Source: Alphaproteobacteria bacterium (GTDB lineage: Bacteria > Pseudomonadota > Alphaproteobacteria > UBA2966 > CAIVPW01). Taken from it: DNA of 33,214 bases. The stretch spans positions 1-33,214 of the forward strand of contig VGER01000017.1 of the NCBI GenBank assembly GCA_016869235.1, written 5' to 3'. Below the pieces are notes generated by a model that saw nothing but the letters and a program-made list of their open reading frames with translations, was not told where the DNA came from and ran no database searches. Made by a program: the position numbers and the translations under genes. This document shows positions 24,470-32,027 of this stretch, one piece after another (within the stretch, counting starts at the first letter, position 1; each line of letters begins with the position of its first letter).

Positions 24470-26326
24470 GTGGCCAGAGGGGGGAGGGCATGCGCGGCGC
24501 TCGCCGCCGCCGCCGCGATGGCGCTGGCCGCGAGCTCATCCGCCGTCGCGCAGCAGTCGCCGTCGCCGTCGGTCGTCAACCCTTGGGCGGACACGTTCCT
24601 CAGCCGCCGCGTTGCCGACGGCGCCGCGCCCGGCGTGGTCGTCGCCATCCTGCTCGACGGCACCATCGTCACGCTGCGGGGCTACGGCTTCGCCGATCCC
24701 GAGCGCCGCGTGCCGATGGACCCCGCCGCGACGCTGATCCGGCTCGGCGGCGTGACGCATATCGCCACTGCCGCCACCGCGCTGGCGGCGGCCGAGAGCA
24801 GCATCGTGCGGCTGCAACAGGACGTGCATCCCTTATGGGAGCGCGCCAAGCTCACGGTGCAGGGTCCCTCGACGGTGACACTGCAGGATCTCCTCACCCA
24901 CAGCGCCGGCTTCGGCGACCGTATCCTCGGTCAGTTCACGCCGGGGAAAACCGAATTGCAGCCGTTGGTGCCGTACCTCAACGCCGCAATGCCGCCGCTG
25001 TCGCTGCGGCCGGGAACGGCGGTGATGCCGTCGGCGCACGCGCTGTCTCTCGCCGGCGTGACCCTGGAGGCCGCCAGCGGTCAGAGCCTGCAGGAGCTCT
25101 CCCGCCGGCTGGTGTTCGGTCCGCTCGCCATGGACAACACCACCTTTGAGCCGCGCGTGCCGCCCGGCGTGCTGTCGCGCATGGCCGTCGGCCACCGCTG
25201 GGCGCGCGACGGGCTCGAGGCGGTGCCGTACGACTACGCGCAGACCTATCCGGCGGTCGGCCTGGTCACGACCGCCGGAGACATGGCGCGCCTGCTGCAG
25301 GCGATCCATCGCGGCGGCAGCTCGGACATCGGCGCGCGCGTGTGGAGCGAGGACCTGAACCGCACACTGACCAGCCGTCGCGCGACGCACGATGCCAGCA
25401 TGGCTGGCCGCTCGCTCGCGCTGGTCGAGACCCAGGTGGCGGGCCGCGCGGTGTGGAAGCTCGACGGCCTTGCCAATGGCTTCTCGGCCAGCCTCACCAT
25501 CGCTCCGGACCTGGGCCTTGCCGTGTTCATCGCCGCCAACGCCGGCACCTTCCGCGGGTTTAGCGACCTCAGCCCGGCGGGCGAACTGGTGCGAGGCTTC
25601 AGCCTGGACATGATCCAGGCGCTGTTCCCGGCGCCGCCGCCGCCGGTGCAAGCGCGCAACATCGCGCCCGACGACCGCGCCGATTTCGGCGGTGTCTACC
25701 ACACCGCCACCATCGACCGCGACACGCCGCTCAAGTTCCTGCGCCTCCTGTCGTCGGTGCGCGTCGAGGACCAGAGCGACGTGCGCATCAACGTTGACGG
25801 AGAGCCGTTCCAGAAGGTCGGCCTCGACCTGTTCCAGAACGGCCCCAACTTCGTGAAGTTTCTGCGCGATGAGGACGGCCGCGTCACGCACCTGCTGCGG
25901 CCGAACGAGGTGTTCGAGCGCACGCCGCTGTTCGAGCACGACGGAGTGCAGCGCGCATTCATGTACTTCGTGCTGGCGGCGTTCGGAATCGGTGCTTTCG
26001 TCTCGCTGCTCGGGCTGGTGCTGCGCTGGCGGGGCGCGCGCGCCAATGCGCTCGGCCTGCTGTCGGCCGGTGGAGGCCTGGCGCTGATCGCGTGGTTTGC
26101 GTGGCAGGCGGCCAACTTCAGCGTCGGCGTCGCCTACGCGCACGGCGTCGAAGGCCTGCCGTTCCCGTTGTGGGCGTGGTTCTCGCCGCTGATCCTGGCG
26201 CCGCTGGTGTTCCTCTACGCGCTGTTCGGCGTCGGCATCCGGAACTTCAACCGCTACACCCTGATCGGCATCGCCTTGGGGTGGGCGGCGTTCTACCCGG
26301 TACTGCGCACCTGGAACTTTGTGTAG
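24470..26326 (+). CDS. Beta-lactamase-fold protein with membrane C-terminus, active-site residues lost
   Basis: The 618-residue product starts at GTG 24470, eight bases after thiSG, with a signal peptide (about 1-28). Residues 35-390 follow the serine beta-lactamase/esterase fold: APGVVVAILLDGTIVTLRGYGFAD, TLQDLLTHSAGFGD, GLVTTAGDMARLLQAIHRGG. The catalytic SxxK is replaced by Gly94-Val-Thr-His97 (LGGVTH for the usual GSVSK), the YxN motif by Pro187-Ser-Ala, and the HxG region reads DGLANG. It is therefore unlikely to be a hydrolase. The last 130 residues hold about four membrane helices (AFMYFVLAAFGIGAFVSLLG onward). The fold probably sits in the periplasm, anchored by this end, acting as a binding or scaffold protein. 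Confidence 0.85.
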   Translation: MARGGRACAALAAAAAMALAASSSAVAQQSPSPSVVNPWADTFLSRRVADGAAPGVVVAILLDGTIVTLRGYGFADPERRVPMDPAATLIRLGGVTHIATAATALAAAESSIVRLQQDVHPLWERAKLTVQGPSTVTLQDLLTHSAGFGDRILGQFTPGKTELQPLVPYLNAAMPPLSLRPGTAVMPSAHALSLAGVTLEAASGQSLQELSRRLVFGPLAMDNTTFEPRVPPGVLSRMAVGHRWARDGLEAVPYDYAQTYPAVGLVTTAGDMARLLQAIHRGGSSDIGARVWSEDLNRTLTSRRATHDASMAGRSLALVETQVAGRAVWKLDGLANGFSASLTIAPDLGLAVFIAANAGTFRGFSDLSPAGELVRGFSLDMIQALFPAPPPPVQARNIAPDDRADFGGVYHTATIDRDTPLKFLRLLSSVRVEDQSDVRINVDGEPFQKVGLDLFQNGPNFVKFLRDEDGRVTHLLRPNEVFERTPLFEHDGVQRAFMYFVLAAFGIGAFVSLLGLVLRWRGARANALGLLSAGGGLALIAWFAWQAANFSVGVAYAHGVEGLPFPLWAWFSPLILAPLVFLYALFGVGIRNFNRYTLIGIALGWAAFYPVLRTWNFV

Positions 26327-26330
26327 CGGG

Positions 26331-26723
26331 TTACCAGAGCCAGGTTTCCGGCTCCGCGAGCGCGTCCCGCTTCGACAGGCGGTTCATGCCGGTGATGGCG
26401 CGCACACCGACCCACACCCACACCGCCGGCAGGATCAGGAAGCCGATCAGCACCGGCACGGTGACGGCGCCGATGCAGGCGAACAGGATGCCGATCCAGA
26501 AGGTGCTCACCTGATAGGTGTAGTGCGACTCCAGCCACGTGCCCTGCGCGCCGCCGCGGTTGATGTAAGCGAGCACGACCCCGACGATGCCGGCGAGGAA
26601 GCCGGTGAACAAGCCGACGAGGTGCAGCACGTACACCACCATCGGCATGGTGGTGTCGGACAAACCGCTACCGGACTCGTACAGGGTGGTGGTGGGCTCG
26701 GGCTGCGGTGTGGTCTCGCTCAC
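26331..26723 (-). CDS. DUF4870-like small membrane protein
   Basis: The 130-residue product has three hydrophobic segments: PMVVYVLHLVGLFTGFLAGIVGVVLAY, STFWIGILFACIGAVTVPVLIGFLI, and a run ending VWVWVGVRAITGMNRL. Between the first and second is the conserved SHYTYQVSTFWI-type loop. The family is widespread and of unknown function. GTG 26723 follows GGAGG at seven bases. It converges with the beta-lactamase-fold gene, four bases apart, and is followed upstream by the thioredoxin-like gene on the same strand. Confidence 0.8.
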   Translation of the reverse strand: MSETTPQPEPTTTLYESGSGLSDTTMPMVVYVLHLVGLFTGFLAGIVGVVLAYINRGGAQGTWLESHYTYQVSTFWIGILFACIGAVTVPVLIGFLILPAVWVWVGVRAITGMNRLSKRDALAEPETWLW

Positions 26724-26759
26724 GGGATTGCCTCCACGGACGCAGACGTCCTCACTGCA

Positions 26760-26786
26760 TGTAGGGACACGCGGGCCCCCCCTACA
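26760..26786. other. Seven-base-pair hairpin with a C7 loop tract
   Basis: TGTAGGG (26760-26766) pairs with CCCTACA (26780-26786) around a loop with GGGCCCCC. It lies between the thioredoxin-like stop and the DUF4870 start. It may end the protease-ATPase-thioredoxin transcript, though no U tract follows. Confidence 0.4.
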
Positions 26787-26795
26787 AGCCGATAC

Positions 26796-27272
26796 CTAGA
26801 GTCCCAGCTGGAAGAGGGCGCGGATGTCCTTTTCGCTGGTGTTGCCGACGGCGCGGCCGACCTCGGCCCCGCCCCTGAACACCAGGAGCGTGGATTGGGT
26901 GCGCACCTTGTGATCGAGCAGGAAGCGCCGCTCGCTGTCGAAGTCGATGACGTAGCCGACGGCCGTCTCGAATCCGGGCTCCTTGATGAGGCGCGTGATG
27001 ATGGGCCCCTGGACGGCACAGTCGCCGCACCAGTCGGCGTGCACGGCCACCAGCACGGTACGGCCGCTGCCCACGTCCTGCACGAAGGTGGCCGGCTCGT
27101 AGTCGTACCAGCGGCCGCCGTCGGCGCCGACCTGGCGTGGCGCGGCGGTGACGCTGACCGCCCGGTGGCCGGGCAGCGCGACGTCGCCGCCGCCCGGCGG
27201 GCTGAAGAAGACGTAGCCCAGCGCCAACAGCGCGCCGAACCAGATCGCCATGAGAATGCGGGTGCTCGTCAT
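26796..27272 (-). CDS. Membrane-anchored thioredoxin-fold protein, WCGDC active site
   Basis: The 158-residue product has an N-terminal membrane anchor (ILMAIWFGALLALGYVFF) and a periplasmic thioredoxin domain with TVLVAVHADWCGDCAVQGPIITRLI and a cis-proline-type STLLVFRGGAEVGRAVG loop. The active site is CGDC, where thioredoxin has CGPC; Asp between the cysteines should alter the redox potential. It resembles the C-terminal domain of DsbD-type reductases (ADWCxxCK) but lacks the DsbD membrane part. It begins five bases after the ABC ATPase gene, so the two are co-transcribed. Confidence 0.85.
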   Translation of the reverse strand: MTSTRILMAIWFGALLALGYVFFSPPGGGDVALPGHRAVSVTAAPRQVGADGGRWYDYEPATFVQDVGSGRTVLVAVHADWCGDCAVQGPIITRLIKEPGFETAVGYVIDFDSERRFLLDHKVRTQSTLLVFRGGAEVGRAVGNTSEKDIRALFQLGL

Positions 27273-27277
27273 GCGCC

Positions 27278-28003
27278 TTACGTGGGCAGCAGCTTGCCGC
27301 CGCGCAAATGATACACCCGTTGCAGTCTCGCCAAGAGCGCGGGGTCATGCGTGACGATCACGAGCGTGGCACCGGTCGCCTGCGCCTGGCCCAACAGCAG
27401 GTCGATGACGATACGGCCGTTGTCGGCATCGAGGCTCGCGGTCGGCTCGTCGGCGGCGATGAGGCCCGGCCGGTTGAGTAGGGCGCGGGCGATGCCGACG
27501 CGTTGCTGCTCGCCGCGCGACAGCAGCGCCACTGATGTGCGGGACGACGGCGCCCTCACCAGCTCGAGCAGCTCGTGGGCGCGCCGCCGCATGGCCGGTC
27601 CGATGAACAATCCGTCGAACGTGCGCGGCAGCAGCACGTTCATCAGCGGCGACATGCCGGGGATGAGGTGGAAGTCCTGGAAGACGAAGCCGACGTTGTC
27701 GCGCCGCCAGCCATCGCGGGCGCGCTCGGACAGCCGCGTGATGTCGGTGTCGCCCCAGCGGATGGAGCCGCGGTCGGGCTTCTCGATGCCGGTCAGGGCG
27801 TACAGGAGCGACGTCTTGCCGGAGCCCGACGGTCCCGTGATGCCGACGACGGCGCCCGGCTCGATCTCCATGCGGTCGATGTCGAGAACCGTGAAACGCT
27901 CGCCGATCGCCGACGCATAGGTCAGCCCGAGGCCCTCGACGCGCAGGGCGCCGATGCGCGAGGCGGATGAGCGGTCGTCCTGTAAAGCTGCTGAACTGTC
28001 CAC
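27278..28003 (-). CDS. ABC transporter ATP-binding protein, LolD/MacB/FtsE type
   Basis: The roughly 241-residue product has Walker A GITGPSGSGKTSLL, Q-loop FVFQDFHLIPGMSPLMNVLLP, signature LSRGEQQRVGIARALLNRP, Walker B GLIAADEPTASLD and H-loop LVIVTHDP. This pattern belongs to the LolD/MacB group, whose partners are mechanotransmission permeases. No such permease is adjacent: a M48 protease precedes it and a thioredoxin-like gene follows. GTG 28003 is chosen because earlier starts would overlap the protease gene and read an arginine-rich, unlikely N-terminus; the ribosome-binding site is poor, so the start is uncertain. Confidence 0.88.
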   Translation of the reverse strand: MDSSAALQDDRSSASRIGALRVEGLGLTYASAIGERFTVLDIDRMEIEPGAVVGITGPSGSGKTSLLYALTGIEKPDRGSIRWGDTDITRLSERARDGWRRDNVGFVFQDFHLIPGMSPLMNVLLPRTFDGLFIGPAMRRRAHELLELVRAPSSRTSVALLSRGEQQRVGIARALLNRPGLIAADEPTASLDADNGRIVIDLLLGQAQATGATLVIVTHDPALLARLQRVYHLRGGKLLPT

Positions 28004-28058
28004 GGGTCGAGGGGTATCACGCCGCGTCCGGCGAGGCGAGACGCCGCGCCGCCGTGGC

Positions 28059-29417
28059 TTATTGGTCCCGGGCGTTCTCCGCCGAGCGCTTGATGTCCTG
28101 TGCCCGCAGGTATGCGGGTGAGCCGGCATCGAGGCGGCGGATCGCCTGCTCGGCGAAGCGCAGCGCTTCGCGCGGGCTGCCCATCAGCATGTACTGCTCG
28201 GCGCTGGCGAGCGAAGCCTGGCCCACGTCGCCGCTCCTGCCGTAGGCCTGGGCGAGCAGCCGCCAGCCCTCGGTGTAGGTGCGTTCCTGGTTGAGCACGG
28301 TGCGCAGCATCTCGATAGCGGTCTGCGTGCGGCCCGGGTCGTCGATGGCGAGCAGGGCGCTGGCGTAGCCGGCACGGATCAGCGGCTGGTTGGGCGCCAG
28401 CAGCACGGCGCGGCCGTACTCAGCCGTGGCGTCCGCGACACGGCCATGCTCGAGCAGGAGCTGGCCGCGCAGCTCAAGGGCAAACGCGTCCTTCTCGTTC
28501 GCCGCGATCACCGGGTTGATCTCGGCGAGAGCTTCCTCGATGCGTCCCAGGCGGTGATAGGCGATGCTGCGCGCGTAGCGCGCGGCGATGCTCGTGTCGG
28601 TGAGCGGATACTTGCGCAGGACGGCGCCGAGCGGCTGGGTGAAGCCGAGGATCTTCGCATGCACGCGCGGGAATCCCTCGGTGATTTCCGCCGGCAGCGG
28701 CTTCTCACCGGTTACGGCGGCGGCGCGCTCGCGCAGCGCGCTGACGCGGTCGGGAAACAACGGGTGCGAGCGCACGTACGGGTCCTGGCGCGCTTCCAGT
28801 AGGCCCTCCTGCTGCGCCATCAGCTCCATGAACGTGACGAGACCCTTCGGCGAGTAGCCTGCCTTGATCAGCAGCGAGATCGCCGCCTGGTCGGCGGAAG
28901 ATTCTTGCGTGCGCGTGTAGCGCAGCAGGTTGCGCCCCGTCATCTCGCGTCCGCCCATGATGACCGCGGCGCCAGCGTCGCCGCCGGCGCCGACCATCGC
29001 CGCGGCGCCAAGCAGGAACGTCAGCACCGACTGCGCGGTGGCGGCGCGCAGGGCGTCCTGGGTGCGCGCCAGGTGTCCGCCGGAGATGTGTCCTGTTTCG
29101 TGGGCGATTACGCCGGCGAGCTCCAGCGGATCGCGCGCGGCCAGGATCAGTCCGGTGTTGAGGAACACGCGCTGGCCGCCGGCCACGAATGCGTTGAGGC
29201 GCGTGTCGTCCACCAGGTGGATCTCGACGTGGGCGGGGTCGAGCCCCGCGGCGGCGAAAATTGGCGCCGCCAGGGTGCGGCTGATATGTTCGATTTCGGC
29301 GTCGCGGATCAGCGCCGGCTCGGCGCCCGACGCGGGGCGCGGCAGCGACGGCGCCAGCGACAGCAGGACGGCTGCGGACAGGACAGTGCGGAGTCGGTGC
29401 GGGAGTCGATGCAGCAA
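28059..29417 (-). CDS. M48-family zinc metalloprotease with TPR repeats (BepA-like)
   Basis: The 452-residue product has a signal peptide (LSAAVLLSLAPSLPRPASG) and a periplasmic M48 domain with the zinc motif AGVIAHETGHISGGHLAR and the third ligand in TRTQESSADQAAISLL. A C-terminal half of tetratricopeptide-type helices follows (RYARSIAYHRLGRIEEALAEI, LELRGQLLLEHGRVADATAEYGRAVLLAPNQ). E. coli BepA of this build degrades misfolded outer-membrane proteins and helps LptD assembly. The start is TTG 29417, with GGAG eight bases before it. It heads the protease-ATPase-thioredoxin run. Confidence 0.92.
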   Translation of the reverse strand: MLHRLPHRLRTVLSAAVLLSLAPSLPRPASGAEPALIRDAEIEHISRTLAAPIFAAAGLDPAHVEIHLVDDTRLNAFVAGGQRVFLNTGLILAARDPLELAGVIAHETGHISGGHLARTQDALRAATAQSVLTFLLGAAAMVGAGGDAGAAVIMGGREMTGRNLLRYTRTQESSADQAAISLLIKAGYSPKGLVTFMELMAQQEGLLEARQDPYVRSHPLFPDRVSALRERAAAVTGEKPLPAEITEGFPRVHAKILGFTQPLGAVLRKYPLTDTSIAARYARSIAYHRLGRIEEALAEINPVIAANEKDAFALELRGQLLLEHGRVADATAEYGRAVLLAPNQPLIRAGYASALLAIDDPGRTQTAIEMLRTVLNQERTYTEGWRLLAQAYGRSGDVGQASLASAEQYMLMGSPREALRFAEQAIRRLDAGSPAYLRAQDIKRSAENARDQ

Positions 29418-29580
29418 GACTGCGTCTCCGAGTCAGGCGTGGGCTTGTGTACTCTGCGGCCGGCACCACCCCCATGTCGTTCGCGCCCTAAGGCGATAGC
29501 ACAGTTGGGGCCATAACATGAGCCGGCGCACGCGGCAAGGAATCAGGCCAAGCCCCGGTTCGGCGGAATCGAGCTAATTC

Positions 29581-30720
29581 GTGGGGGCGCGCGCCGATCG
29601 CGTGGTTCCGTTCTACGCCATGGAGGTGTTGAAGGCCGCCAACCGGCGCCAGACCGAGGGCCACGACGTCCTCCACCTCGAGCTTGGCGAGCCGGGCGGC
29701 GGGCCACCGCCGCGCGCGGTTGCGGCCGCCGCCGCCGCGTTGGAGCGGGGCGAGCGCCTCGGCTACACCGAGGCGCTCGGCACGCACGCCTTGCGCGAGC
29801 GCGTCGCCCGCCACTACCGCGAGACGTACGGCGTCGCCGTGGGGCCCGAACGCATCGCCGTCACCACCGGTTCCTCGGCCGGCTTCCTGCTCGGCTTCCT
29901 GGCGGCGTTCGCCGACGGCGCACGCATCGGCGTGGCCGAGCCGGGCTACCCGGCGTACCGCAACATCATCGCCTCGCTAGGTCTGACGCCGGTCGGCATC
30001 GCCACCGAGTTCGACCGGCGCTTCCAGCTGACGCCGGAGATGCTCGATGCCGCGCTGCCGCTCGACGGCCTCGTCATCGCCAGTCCCGCCAATCCGACCG
30101 GAACGATGCTGAGCGGGGGCGAGATCGCGGCGATCGCGCGCTGGAGCGCGGCGCATGGCGTGCGCCTCGTCTCCGACGAGGTCTACCACGGTATCACCTT
30201 CGGGACGCCCGCGGTCACCGCGCTCGCGTCGTCGCCGCAGGCGATCGTTGTCAACAGCTTCTCCAAGTACTACGCCATGACGGGATGGCGGGTGGGGTGG
30301 ATGGTGGTGCCGCCCGACCTAATCGGGGCGGTCGACCGGCTGTCGCAAAACCTCTACATCTCGGCGCCGACTCTGTCGCAGATCGCCGCGATTGCGGCGT
30401 TTGACGACCGTGCCTTCCTCGATGCGAAGGTCGCCCGCTATGCGCGCACTCGCGGGTTGTTGTTGGAGAGCCTGCCGCGCGCCGGCTTCGATCGCCTCGC
30501 GCCGGCCGACGGCGCGTTCTACATATTCGCCGACGTCGGCAAGCTCACGGACGACAGCTCGGCCTTCTGCGAGCGCATGCTGCGCGAGACGGGAGTGGCG
30601 ACGACGCCCGGCATCGACTTCGATCCGAACCGCGGCAAGCGCTTCCTGCGCTTTGCCATCGCCGGGCCCGGCGAGCAGATGCTCGCCGCCGCCGAGCGAC
30701 TCGTCGCTTGGAGGAGGTAG
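29581..30720 (+). CDS. PLP-dependent aminotransferase, class I/II
   Basis: The 379-residue protein has fold type I signatures: LELGEPGGGPPPRAV, VTTGSSAGFLLGFLAAF, PGYPAYRNIIASLG, VIASPANPTGTMLS, the Asp of LVSDEVYHGITF, and NSFSKYYAMTGWRVGW with the PLP lysine at 229. The conserved arginine in FLRFAIAG holds the substrate carboxylate. It belongs to the aspartate aminotransferase-like subgroup; the amino donor cannot be told. GTG 29581 is the first start before the conserved region. It diverges from the M48 protease and converges with the SHOCT gene. Confidence 0.92.
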   Translation: MGARADRVVPFYAMEVLKAANRRQTEGHDVLHLELGEPGGGPPPRAVAAAAAALERGERLGYTEALGTHALRERVARHYRETYGVAVGPERIAVTTGSSAGFLLGFLAAFADGARIGVAEPGYPAYRNIIASLGLTPVGIATEFDRRFQLTPEMLDAALPLDGLVIASPANPTGTMLSGGEIAAIARWSAAHGVRLVSDEVYHGITFGTPAVTALASSPQAIVVNSFSKYYAMTGWRVGWMVVPPDLIGAVDRLSQNLYISAPTLSQIAAIAAFDDRAFLDAKVARYARTRGLLLESLPRAGFDRLAPADGAFYIFADVGKLTDDSSAFCERMLRETGVATTPGIDFDPNRGKRFLRFAIAGPGEQMLAAAERLVAWRR

Positions 30721-30727
30721 CTTCGCT

Positions 30728-31036
30728 TTACTCCGCCAGCTTCTTGCGCCGCTCGTCGAACTCCTCGGCGCTGATCTCGCCCTTGGCGTAGCGCTGGCGG
30801 AGGATGTTCATGGCGCCCTGGGTGCCATATGGCACGTCGATCCACGGCATGCGGCGGCGGCGCACCACGACCCAGGCGATGGCGGCAAGGACCAGGATCC
30901 AGAACAGCGGCCCCAAGCCGAATCCGCCATGCCCGTGCCAGCCCCAATCGTGCATGGGCTGGGCCAAGGCGGGCAGGGCGACAAGGGTGCCTAGGATCGC
31001 GGTAGTGGCGGCGGCAACGGCGGGAACGGCGCGCAC
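30728..31036 (-). CDS. SHOCT-domain membrane protein
   Basis: The product of about 102 residues has a signal-type N-terminus (AVPAVAAATTAILGTLVALPALA), a His/Gly-rich stretch (MHDWGWHGHGGFGLG), one membrane helix (LFWILVLAAIAWVVV) and a C-terminal SHOCT motif, GAMNILRQRYAKGEISAEEFDERRKKL. SHOCT modules are short oligomerisation helices found on many membrane proteins. GTG 31036 is preferred to the ATG at 31066 because CGGAGG stands five bases before it and because the signal peptide then begins at once. Confidence 0.85.
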   Translation of the reverse strand: MRAVPAVAAATTAILGTLVALPALAQPMHDWGWHGHGGFGLGPLFWILVLAAIAWVVVRRRRMPWIDVPYGTQGAMNILRQRYAKGEISAEEFDERRKKLAE

Positions 31037-31108
31037 CGAGACCTCCGGTAGGATGCTGTGATGCATGTATGGACGGCCACCCGCCTCTGCAATGCCCGCC
31101 CGGGGCGG

Positions 31109-32008
31109 TCAGCCAAACTCCTTGTAGTCGATGCTGATGCGGTCCGACGCGCGCGGGCGAAACTCGCCGTCGGCGAAGGCGACGTGGTCGGGATGCGCGC
31201 GGTAGGAGTCGATCACCCGTTCGCTGGCGAAGCGGATGATCCAGCAGTAGCGGTACTTGGCGCCGTCGGTGACGGCCCGGCCTGCGAACACGCGCCGCAC
31301 GCCCGGCACGTTCGCCAGCACGCGGGTGCCGCGCGCCGCCATGCGCCGCACCTCCGCCTCTTCGGCCGAGGCATTGAACAGGATCGTGTGCTCGACCGGG
31401 ACCCATGCGCGGCAGGCGGCCGCCGCCGGCGCGTGACCGGCGCTGCCGCTGCGGCGCAGGCAGGCCGACACCGTTGCGGCAATCGACTGGCGCAACTGCC
31501 GGAGCGTGTCCTCGTAGCTGCCTTCGCGACCCGGGCGCAGGAACTCTGCTGCTCTGCGCGGCAACAGGCCGTCGTGGTGAATCGCGGGGACGCCGTTGTT
31601 GCACAGGCGAGCGCATTCGTCGCTGCTCGGCTCGTCGCCCACCGCGCGGATCGCTCGCTCCACGTATGCGCCGCACGCTTCGGCCGTCGTCGCGACGGAG
31701 GCCGCGTCCGCGGTCGCCGTCAGGCAGTTGGCCCCCAGGCGCAAGGCCGCGGCGGCTGCCTCGGCCGACGAGACGACCGCGCGCACCGCCGCCGGGGAGC
31801 GAATGCGCGTGGCGCACGCCTCCACCGCCGGGAGCAGGTGGGCCAGGTGCGCACCTTCGTAAACGGTGAACATGACGGGTGCGTTCTCGGCATCGGCTGC
31901 CACGGCGATCGCCTCGGCGAGATCGAGACTCGTGGCGTCGAACGAGCACAGCACGTAGGTGTGCCGGACGGCGTGGGCGAGAAGGTCGCTGGCGTCGACG
32001 ATTGCCAC
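31109..32008 (-). CDS. Class II aldolase-like domain fused to a Dabb domain, metal ligands absent
   Basis: Residues 1-195 resemble class II fructose-bisphosphate aldolase: the start DASDLLAHAVRHTYVLCSFDATSLDLAEAIAVAADAENAPVMF and the end, where DEPSSDECARLCNNGVPAI and LRQSIAATVSACLRRSGSAGHA match the family's C-terminal helices. The usual HLDHG and DGSHLP metal-ligand regions read RAVVSS and TADAAS, and a large middle part including HGGSG is missing, so aldolase activity is unlikely. Residues 203-299 form a Dabb (stress-responsive alpha/beta barrel) domain: VEHTILFNASAEEAEVRR, VPGVRRVFAGRAV, YRAHPDHVAFADGEF. GTG 32008 follows AGGGAGAG. It comes 19 bases after the APH-like gene and is read with it. 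Confidence 0.7.
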   Translation of the reverse strand: MAIVDASDLLAHAVRHTYVLCSFDATSLDLAEAIAVAADAENAPVMFTVYEGAHLAHLLPAVEACATRIRSPAAVRAVVSSAEAAAAALRLGANCLTATADAASVATTAEACGAYVERAIRAVGDEPSSDECARLCNNGVPAIHHDGLLPRRAAEFLRPGREGSYEDTLRQLRQSIAATVSACLRRSGSAGHAPAAAACRAWVPVEHTILFNASAEEAEVRRMAARGTRVLANVPGVRRVFAGRAVTDGAKYRYCWIIRFASERVIDSYRAHPDHVAFADGEFRPRASDRISIDYKEFG

Positions 32009-32027
32009 GTCGCTCTCCCTATCGTTG

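Noticed and set aside
24833..26143. A 436-codon minus-strand open frame
   Set aside because: It is antisense to the beta-lactamase-fold gene and His/Arg-rich, typical of a shadow frame.
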